Assembly: GCA_963920635.1 (NCBI GenBank)
Contig: OY987302.1
Location: forward strand, 36,927,278-36,991,277
Length of the DNA stretch: 64,000 nucleotides
Reading direction: 5' to 3'
Source of the DNA: Pseudeuparius sepicola
Taxonomy: Eukaryota; Arthropoda; Insecta; Coleoptera; Anthribidae
Shown here: piece after piece, positions 62,801-64,000 of the stretch
Numbering within the stretch: the stretch's first letter is position 1
How the letters are laid out: each line of letters opens with the position of its first letter
Position numbers and translations under genes: made by a program
Notes under the pieces: model-generated
Database searches by the model: none
What the model was told of the DNA's origin: nothing
The model's input: the letters and a program-made list of their open reading frames with translations, nothing else

Positions 62801-63820
62801 TTGGCCGGCGAGATCTCCGGATTTGGCACCGAATGATTTTTTCCTTTAGGGGTTCTTGAAGGAAACTCTCTACGGACAAGAACATGAAAGGCACACACCA
62901 CTGGAAGAGTTACGCGACAAAATAATTCAAATGTGTCAGAACTTTACACCTACAACATTTTTTGCTGTCCGTAGAGAATTCTATGAGCGCTTAGGACATT
63001 GCGAGGTACAAGGAGGAGGCATTTTTGAACATCTAATTTATTAATTTTCTTGTTTTTTCTTTACTCAGTTTTACTCAGAATTATGTTTTAGTTTATGCCG
63101 CAAGGCAAATAATCAGAAAACATGAATTTTGTACAATTTTTATAGTACACAGCACGCTCGCAAATCAGGAATGACTAAATCAACACGCGCAGTAACCAGT
63201 AACTGCACCAACACCAACAATTCTATCAATCACCCAACTATTTCCAGCTGTAAATCTTGTTAATTCTAACCAGAGACCCTATTATAAGCTATAGTATTGA
63301 AAATTGAGGAAAATAGCTCAATCAGTAAAAATAATGAATTGTCGCGAGTTAAATTGCGGAAATAACTTTATACATAAATAACTGTTCCCTATAAATAGTT
63401 CTCCTAATATGACACATAGATGTATAAATCTCATTTACACTTTGTGTCAGTTTCGAGTTACAAGTTACCTGAGTTGGAAGAACAATTAATGCTACACATA
63501 TCATCACCACCATATACAGTTGTGACGGCCATATATCTGGAACAAAATCTCCATATCCGACGGTTGAAAAAGTTACAACAACATAATACGTAGCTTGAAA
63601 AAGGTTGAGGTGTCGATGCCCGGCACGTTGAAAGTGTTGAATGCCACATACACTGCAAAGAAGCCATTAATAGTGGATGTACCAATTATAATGAAATGGC
63701 AGCTCAGTTCGCACCATAAAGTTACCTTGTGAATACCAAACAGATAAGTGTTGCAGTCAGAATTGTTAATTGTTGAGATAAAGCCGATTGTGACCTCTGC
63801 ATTGCTCTGTGCAAATCATT
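26575..63820 (-). CDS. SLO2: Slo2/KCNT-type sodium-activated potassium channel, internal part (6 exons, both ends missing)
   Basis: This is a voltage-weak, ion-gated large-conductance K+ channel of the plasma membrane. Six exons on the minus strand are joined by GT-AG introns: 63726-63820, 63469-63652, 60717-61082, 57677-57894, 29279-29428 and 26575-26867. Every junction phase matches (2, 0, 0, 2, 2), which is strong evidence that they form one transcript of about 435 codons here. The order follows the family: an S5-like helix, pore loop with TVGYGD filter, S6, then the RCK1 gating-ring domain starting near KHVVVC. S1-S4 lie to the right of the window, and the rest of the gating ring and C-terminus to the left. 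Human and fly channels of this family are over 1,000 residues, so less than half is visible. The fourth intron is 28.2 kb and filled with transposons. KCNT identity is from recalled family similarity; the Slo1 alternative is less likely because the RCK1 wording ([17 protein letters not shown]) is Slo2-like. Confidence 0.93.
26868..28186. other. Slo2 intron sequence, no gene
   Basis: This intron portion between exons f and e holds no recognised element before the fold-back MITE at 28187. Confidence 0.5.
28187..29184. mobile_element. Fold-back MITE, 998 bases, with poly-C tract
   Basis: The ends are TACAGGGTGTCCCCGAAAAG and CTTTTCTGGGACATCCTGTA. The arms of about 330 bases are imperfectly complementary (CTTGACGTCAAA, TTGAGTTGAGAT and their complements). 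A run of about 17 C at 28461 is inside. It lies 95 bases from the donor of Slo2 exon e. Confidence 0.85.
29279..29428 (-). CDS. SLO2: Slo2 exon e: YGRCSGNE segment of RCK1
   Basis: The exon is 150 bases (1 plus 49 codons plus 2). The acceptor is TATTTTCAG and the donor is AGAAA|GTAAGA. It encodes [20 protein letters not shown], then [12 protein letters not shown] and [11 protein letters not shown], ending in a lysine codon split AA+A. It lies 28,248 bases from the previous exon. A 998-base fold-back element ends only about 95 bases downstream, in the following intron. Confidence 0.94.
29429..31954. other. Left part of the 28 kb Slo2 intron
   Basis: It is mostly AT-rich with no transposon protein. 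A short end-like piece, AAGCTGCCCTAAAAATAATG near 31211, may be a worn MITE end. One candidate exon at 30920 is listed separately. Confidence 0.4.
30920..30967 (+). CDS. Candidate short first exon of an unknown plus-strand gene
   Basis: ATG in the favourable context CTCAAGATGC opens [16 protein letters not shown], followed at once by a strong donor GCT|GTAAGT. Upstream, 30680 has TCAGTTG, matching the arthropod initiator consensus. No downstream exon was recognised, and the 16 residues match nothing I know. It would be a nested gene, or a transposon gene, inside the Slo2 intron on the opposite strand. The evidence is start context plus donor only. Confidence 0.28.
31955..32110 (+). pseudogene. 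LINE reverse transcriptase fragment
   Basis: In frame from about 31961: [18 protein letters not shown], then [17 protein letters not shown]. This is the thumb-side RT core of an insect non-LTR retrotransposon (R1/Jockey-like wording) with the FADD/YADD box as YVDD. Only about 50 residues survive, and the fragment ends at a sharp change of sequence near 32110. Confidence 0.75.
32120..32490 (+). other. Probable 5' LTR of Gypsy copy A
   Basis: The sequence directly before the primer site is expected to be the LTR. It contains AATAAA near 32450 and ends GTTGTTTAAT. The left end is not fixed; a short hairpin (AACACAAAATAACC and complement, about 32136-32168) and TGTTACTAGTAG at 32162 are possible borders. 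No second LTR is available because the 3' half is truncated. Confidence 0.45.
32491..32508 (+). other. Gypsy primer-binding site
   Basis: TGGCGCAGTCGGTACGAT is very close to the tRNA-Ser-type primer site of 17.6/297/Gypsy-group elements (TGGCGCAGTCGGTAG). Confidence 0.8.
33628..36074 (+). pseudogene. Ty3/Gypsy copy A, gag to RT, heavily degraded
   Basis: Gag begins [20 protein letters not shown] at 33628 and breaks at 33855. A threonine/proline-rich region follows. A protease frame at about 34560-34825 has [10 protein letters not shown] (catalytic DTSA). RT pieces from 35290 include [15 protein letters not shown] and [10 protein letters not shown], then [30 protein letters not shown] with the catalytic MDD, and [17 protein letters not shown]. 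Several stops lie in each domain, so the copy is dead. At 36074 it is cut by the nested BEL/Pao element and resumes at 42059. Group membership (17.6/297-like) is from the primer site and RT wording. Two spacers around it were also read: 32509-33627 (untranslated leader, no gene) and the region between frames. Confidence 0.82.
36075..36264 (-). repeat. BEL/Pao 3' LTR (190 bases)
   Basis: Matches the 238-base partner but lacks about 48 bases after GAAAATGAG and carries a G/A difference in GATCGGTTTRTTG. Confidence 0.93.
36268..40223 (-). pseudogene. BEL/Pao pol (protease remnant, RT, RNase H, integrase, DUF5641)
   Basis: Reading leftwards: a serine/asparagine-rich linker and a poorly preserved protease near 39850-40000; [20 protein letters not shown] and GWIVSGQVS (39520-39700); RT with [18 protein letters not shown] and [11 protein letters not shown] (about 38760-38790, catalytic YVDD intact). 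About 20 residues of RT are missing near 38830. Next come the RNase H region with [19 protein letters not shown] and [15 protein letters not shown] (37723-38568); the integrase H-H-C-C region HKLLTHGG to NCLKCF and core GVDYAGPFV and SDNGSNFIG (36913-37395); and a DUF5641 tail with [18 protein letters not shown] near 36270-36600. Frame breaks at about 39300, 38600, 37440 and 36610. Confidence 0.9.
40226..41497 (-). pseudogene. BEL/Pao gag (DUF1759) with zinc-knuckle region
   Basis: ATG at 41497 opens [21 protein letters not shown] one-base deletion near 41372 shifts the frame into [17 protein letters not shown]. The DUF1759 gag core follows: [38 protein letters not shown] and [17 protein letters not shown]. 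An in-frame TGA near 40400 interrupts just before the cysteine/histidine region ([14 protein letters not shown] and [13 protein letters not shown]). Apart from these two breaks the frame is well preserved, in keeping with a recent insertion. Confidence 0.88.
41821..42058 (-). repeat. BEL/Pao 5' LTR (238 bases)
   Basis: Full-length partner LTR. Four bases inside, on the minus strand at 41816, TGGACACTTCGACCCC is a possible primer-binding site; its tRNA was not identified. Confidence 0.93.
42059..42655 (+). pseudogene. Ty3/Gypsy copy A, RNase H continuation
   Basis: Directly after the nested element, the frame continues [20 protein letters not shown] and VGAIISQG, then in shifted frames [19 protein letters not shown] and [16 protein letters not shown], which are RNase H and connection motifs of the same Gypsy pol. 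Frame changes occur near 42225, 42370 and 42450. The copy ends near 42655, where a different Gypsy gag sequence begins. Confidence 0.82.
42656..44680 (+). pseudogene. Second Ty3/Gypsy copy (B): gag end, zinc knuckles, protease, RT and integrase pieces
   Basis: The gag C-terminus ([20 protein letters not shown], 42690-42940) is followed by two cysteine motifs, [14 protein letters not shown] and [14 protein letters not shown]. Both have lost the zinc-binding histidine. The protease has [15 protein letters not shown], with the catalytic DTGA changed to DRGA. RT starts [20 protein letters not shown], runs to a stop at 43948 and on to [19 protein letters not shown]. It breaks off near 44200, so the YxDD box is absent, and it jumps to integrase: [27 protein letters not shown] and ANPVERVNR. 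It is an internally deleted, inactive copy. Confidence 0.85.
44681..44962. other. No gene; possible Gypsy B tail
   Basis: Contains AATAAAG at about 44820. No LTR pair was recognised. Confidence 0.35.
44963..45172 (+). pseudogene. Penelope-like RT fragment
   Basis: [20 protein letters not shown] followed by [11 protein letters not shown] is the catalytic YVDD region of Penelope-like element RT. The match ends after about 35 residues. Confidence 0.75.
45173..45913. other. Spacer with LINE 3'-end-like block and microsatellite
   Basis: (GAT)n/(AAT)n lies at 45587-45616. Positions 45706-45774 are a perfect inverted copy of 55527-55595. No gene was seen. Confidence 0.5.
45706..45774 (+). repeat. 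69-base block, perfect inverted copy at 55527-55595
   Basis: It starts GAGCCGGCCGCATGATTTCA and ends ATGTAGAGAGTAT. At the other site it lies downstream of a LINE RT fragment in the same orientation as that gene, so it is probably the 3' untranslated end of one LINE family. Confidence 0.8.
46686..47500. mobile_element. Fold-back element with internal tandem repeat
   Basis: The left arm starts GGCGTCAACGCCGAAAAGAAG and the right arm closes CTTCTTTTCGGCGTTTTTGACGCC. The arms are about 290 bases. The left side carries a tandem unit of 146-150 bases (CCCTCGGGATGTATTTCCGT at 46901 and 47051, partial at 47197). No gene. Confidence 0.85.
47861..49340. mobile_element. Large fold-back, about 650-base arms
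   Basis: The left arm 47861-48518 and right arm 48552-49340 are near-perfect inverted copies. The outer ends are GTAGAAATGTAAAAGAAATT and its complement; the centre is GGCGACGGTTGAACAA with its complement and a loop of about 33 bases. The right arm carries an extra piece of about 150 bases near 48870-49020. The segment would form a very long RNA hairpin if transcribed. Confidence 0.9.
51107..51535 (-). pseudogene. hAT transposase C-terminal fragment
   Basis: The minus strand reads [30 protein letters not shown] and then the hAT dimerisation motif [20 protein letters not shown], ending [12 protein letters not shown] at a stop (TAA near 51106). At least one frame change or stop is present around 51290. 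Only the C-terminal 130 or so residues are present. Confidence 0.85.
51536..52346. other. No gene; 5' flank of mariner-like element
   Basis: A short open frame at 51668-51940 has no recognisable content. No terminal repeat was identified for the following transposase. Confidence 0.35.
52672..52987 (+). repeat. 316-base direct repeat, copy 1
   Basis: Copy 2 is at 54113-54427. Both begin TTGTACCTAATACCTACATG and end at TTTTAG, and differ by only a few bases (for example CCCCCCG versus CCCTCG). Confidence 0.9.
52988..54112 (-). mobile_element. Non-autonomous piggyBac element, 1,125 bases
   Basis: It starts CCCCTTCAGATCCG and ends CGGGTCTGAAGGGG, a 14-base terminal inverted repeat with one mismatch. 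On the minus strand it keeps the transposase N-terminus ([20 protein letters not shown], 53463-53613) and, separated by a stop, the C-terminal cysteine region ([20 protein letters not shown], 53224-53448). The whole DDD core is deleted. The usual TTAA target site is not seen at either edge; instead 316-base direct repeats flank it. Confidence 0.82.
54113..54427 (+). repeat. 316-base direct repeat, copy 2
   Basis: Continues without break into the last part of the mariner-like transposase, so this copy is probably the one in the original position. Confidence 0.9.
54961..55526. other. 3' part of the mariner-like element and spacer
   Basis: Positions 55054-55125 (GATCCACCTCGTTGTGGTCG and onward) resemble 59245-59315 inside the 1.45 kb TIR element. 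No other gene. Confidence 0.45.
55527..55595 (-). repeat. 69-base block, inverted partner of 45706-45774
   Basis: Lies about 100 bases downstream, in minus-strand sense, of the LINE RT fragment below. Confidence 0.8.
55697..56190 (-). pseudogene. LINE RT C-terminal fragment (Jockey/CR1-like)
   Basis: The minus strand reads [30 protein letters not shown], then after breaks [13 protein letters not shown] and [20 protein letters not shown]. This is the conserved region downstream of the RT catalytic core in insect LINEs (FLGIHLD, LKILTLPCLYI). Several stops are present. Confidence 0.7.
56210..56917 (+). pseudogene. Penelope-like element: RT end and GIY-YIG endonuclease
   Basis: [18 protein letters not shown] is the post-YVDD part of RT. 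A frame change gives [13 protein letters not shown] and [15 protein letters not shown]. From 56618, [20 protein letters not shown] carries the GIY-YIG-type nuclease start (here VYIV-YIG), with VKEHEW and [19 protein letters not shown] following. The frame stops at 56917. It is a 3' part of a Penelope element; the RT core is missing. Confidence 0.82.
56918..57250. other. Penelope tail and Slo2 intron, no gene
   Basis: No reading frame or repeat recognised. Confidence 0.4.
57251..57814. repeat. 282-base tandem duplication (exon plus intron)
   Basis: Two head-to-tail copies, 57251-57532 and 57533-57814, differ at few positions. The unit joins about 135 bases of Slo2 exon d to about 145 bases of the downstream intron. 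Short shared ATATCACAC at both junction edges suggests replication slippage or unequal exchange. Confidence 0.9.
57395..57529 (-). pseudogene. Partial duplicate of Slo2 exon d
   Basis: This is a second copy of the 3' two-thirds of exon d with its donor site, encoding [20 protein letters not shown] and onward to HTSRG. It lacks the first part of the exon and the splice acceptor. Two residues differ from the real exon (V to D and E to K), so it has started to drift. It sits downstream of the true exon in transcription order. Without an acceptor it is probably ignored by the spliceosome, although the frame stays open. Confidence 0.85.
57677..57894 (-). CDS. SLO2: Slo2 exon d: RCK1 middle segment
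   Basis: The exon is 218 bases (72 codons plus 2). The acceptor is TTTTCATTGCAG and the donor is CCA|GTATGT. It encodes [18 protein letters not shown], then [30 protein letters not shown] and LLLHTSRG, ending in a glutamine codon split CA+G with the exon at 29428. This exon and 141 bases of the downstream intron are partly copied in tandem immediately to the left (57251-57532). Confidence 0.94.
57895..58478. other. Slo2 intron, no gene
   Basis: Sequence between exon d acceptor and the next TIR element. Nothing recognised. Confidence 0.45.
58479..59932. mobile_element. TIR element C, 1,454 bases
   Basis: It starts TACAGGGTGATTCAGTCATG and ends CATGACTGAATCACCCAGTA, an inverted repeat of about 30 bases (to GTAAAAAATT). 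It shares only the outer TACAGGGTGATT with family A. Inside, 59245-59315 resembles the 3' flank of the mariner-like transposase at 55054. No transposase remains. Confidence 0.82.
59970..60050. repeat. (CAATCC/CAATCT)n simple repeat
   Basis: About 13 hexamer units CAAT(C/T)(C/T/G) in a row, slightly degenerate. Confidence 0.85.
60051..60716. other. Slo2 intron, no recognised gene
   Basis: The open frames on both strands at 60050-60300 give no recognisable protein. Confidence 0.4.
60717..61082 (-). CDS. SLO2: Slo2 exon c: post-S6 linker and start of RCK1
   Basis: The exon is 366 bases, exactly 122 codons. The acceptor is GTTTTTCAG and the donor is GCA|GTAAGT. It encodes [20 protein letters not shown], then the first beta strand of the RCK1 Rossmann-like fold (KHVVVC) through [14 protein letters not shown] to NYADKTAA. 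No stop or frameshift is seen. The following exon supplies [14 protein letters not shown], the expected continuation in this family. Confidence 0.95.
61339..62264 (+). pseudogene. BEL/Pao gag and protease fragment
   Basis: Gag: [20 protein letters not shown] and [14 protein letters not shown] (61351-61480), then [20 protein letters not shown] in shifted frames. The zinc-knuckle part is not recognisable. A protease-like frame from 61968 has [18 protein letters not shown] and [23 protein letters not shown] wording (here NDASTATLL), with the catalytic aspartate region slightly altered. It differs clearly from the nested BEL element at 36-42 kb, so it is another family. Confidence 0.75.
62321..63044 (+). 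pseudogene. IS630/mariner-like transposase fragment
   Basis: An N-terminal helix-turn-helix piece, [17 protein letters not shown], is followed by a gap and then [20 protein letters not shown] (second catalytic D, usually QDGCPSHN) and, in other frames, [14 protein letters not shown] wording near 62820, [20 protein letters not shown] and [20 protein letters not shown] to a stop at 63042. Multiple frame breaks. It is related to, but distinct from, the copy at 52-55 kb. Confidence 0.75.
63045..63468. other. Slo2 intron, no gene
   Basis: AT-rich, nothing recognised before the donor of exon b at 63468. Confidence 0.5.
63469..63652 (-). CDS. SLO2: Slo2 exon b: pore loop, selectivity filter and S6
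   Basis: The exon is 184 bases (1 plus 61 codons). The acceptor is CTTTGCAG and the donor is CAG|GTAACT. It encodes [12 protein letters not shown], then the pore helix and filter [18 protein letters not shown], then the S6 helix [15 protein letters not shown]. The K+-channel signature GYGD is intact. It ends at a codon boundary and continues directly into [14 protein letters not shown] of the next exon, as in other Slo2 proteins. Confidence 0.95.
63726..63820 (-). CDS. SLO2: Slo2 exon a: linker and S5-like helix
   Basis: The exon is 95 bases (31 codons plus 2). The acceptor reads TTTGTTGCAG just upstream and the donor is AG|GTAACT. It encodes [14 protein letters not shown] followed by a hydrophobic helix ending LICLVFT, matching the S4-S5 linker and S5 of Slo2 channels. 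A 73-base intron separates it from the pore exon, and the split serine codon (AG+T) joins the two in frame. Confidence 0.88.
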
Positions 63821-64000
63821 CTGCAACAAACATTAAAAATATATTGGTTAATCACAAGAAAAAATGTAAATTATTTCTGATTATTCAGGTCTATGATGGG
63901 ATCTGAGTATTGTCCCAACTAGCTGACGTCATTATGACGTAGCATTTTGGCTAGGTTATATTGATGTCACAATGTCTTAGTCTCCTGACGTCATATCATG
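63821..64000. other. Slo2 intron upstream of exon a
   Basis: A branch and pyrimidine-rich stretch ends TTTGTTGCAG at the exon. GACGTCA occurs several times near 63920-63995. The next upstream exon is outside the window. Confidence 0.5.

Noticed and set aside
1..64000. CRISPR arrays, bacterial operons, tRNA or rRNA genes
   Set aside because: Regular spacer arrays, ribosome-binding sites and structural RNA hallmarks were not seen; the window is clearly eukaryotic.

Overview
The window is eukaryotic, AT-rich, intron-dominated DNA from an insect or close arthropod relative. The evidence is a metazoan ion-channel gene with GT-AG introns, plus BEL/Pao, Ty3/Gypsy, Penelope, LINE, hAT, piggyBac and IS630/mariner-type transposons of insect style. 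The taxonomic order cannot be fixed from the sequence. The many TACAGGGTG-ended elements and the very large introns are only a weak hint of beetle or hemipteran.

The one clear host gene is a Slo2/KCNT-type large-conductance potassium channel on the minus strand. Six consecutive coding exons run from 63820 down to 26575. They encode the last core membrane helix, the pore with TVGYGD filter, S6 and the first gating-ring (RCK1) region. All exon junction phases match. The introns are 73, 2386, 2822, 28248 and 2411 bases. The C-terminal exons lie beyond the left edge, so 1-26574 probably belongs to a further giant intron.

The rest is layered mobile DNA. Positions 1-4600 hold a decayed BEL/Pao pol with a perfectly repeated 439-base block, one copy of which is fused in frame to a Polinton/F54H12.3-like integrase. 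Positions 5.4-9.4 kb hold fold-back MITEs, a THAP-like fragment and short tandem repeats. Positions 9709-22383 look like one 12.7 kb CACTA-related DNA transposon. It has long inverted ends, subterminal TGGGCC repeats, a frameshifted Tnp2-like transposase and an apparently intact four-exon DUF4806 gene, with younger elements nested in its introns. Positions 23.3-29.2 kb contain three more fold-back elements, two of them close together.

Inside the 28 kb Slo2 intron, an old Ty3/Gypsy copy is split by a nearly complete BEL/Pao element (36075-42058, TSD GAGAG, minus strand) and truncated by a second Gypsy copy. These are followed by Penelope and LINE fragments, a 5 kb nest of inverted repeats (45914-50945), a hAT C-terminus and a DUF4817/mariner-like transposase. 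That transposase is interrupted by a piggyBac MITE flanked by 316-base direct repeats. Near 57.3-57.8 kb a 282-base tandem duplication has copied most of one Slo2 exon. The 61-63 kb intron holds BEL gag/protease and mariner-like remnants. No rRNA, tRNA or CRISPR was recognised. Frame disruptions in the elements are described only, not repaired.
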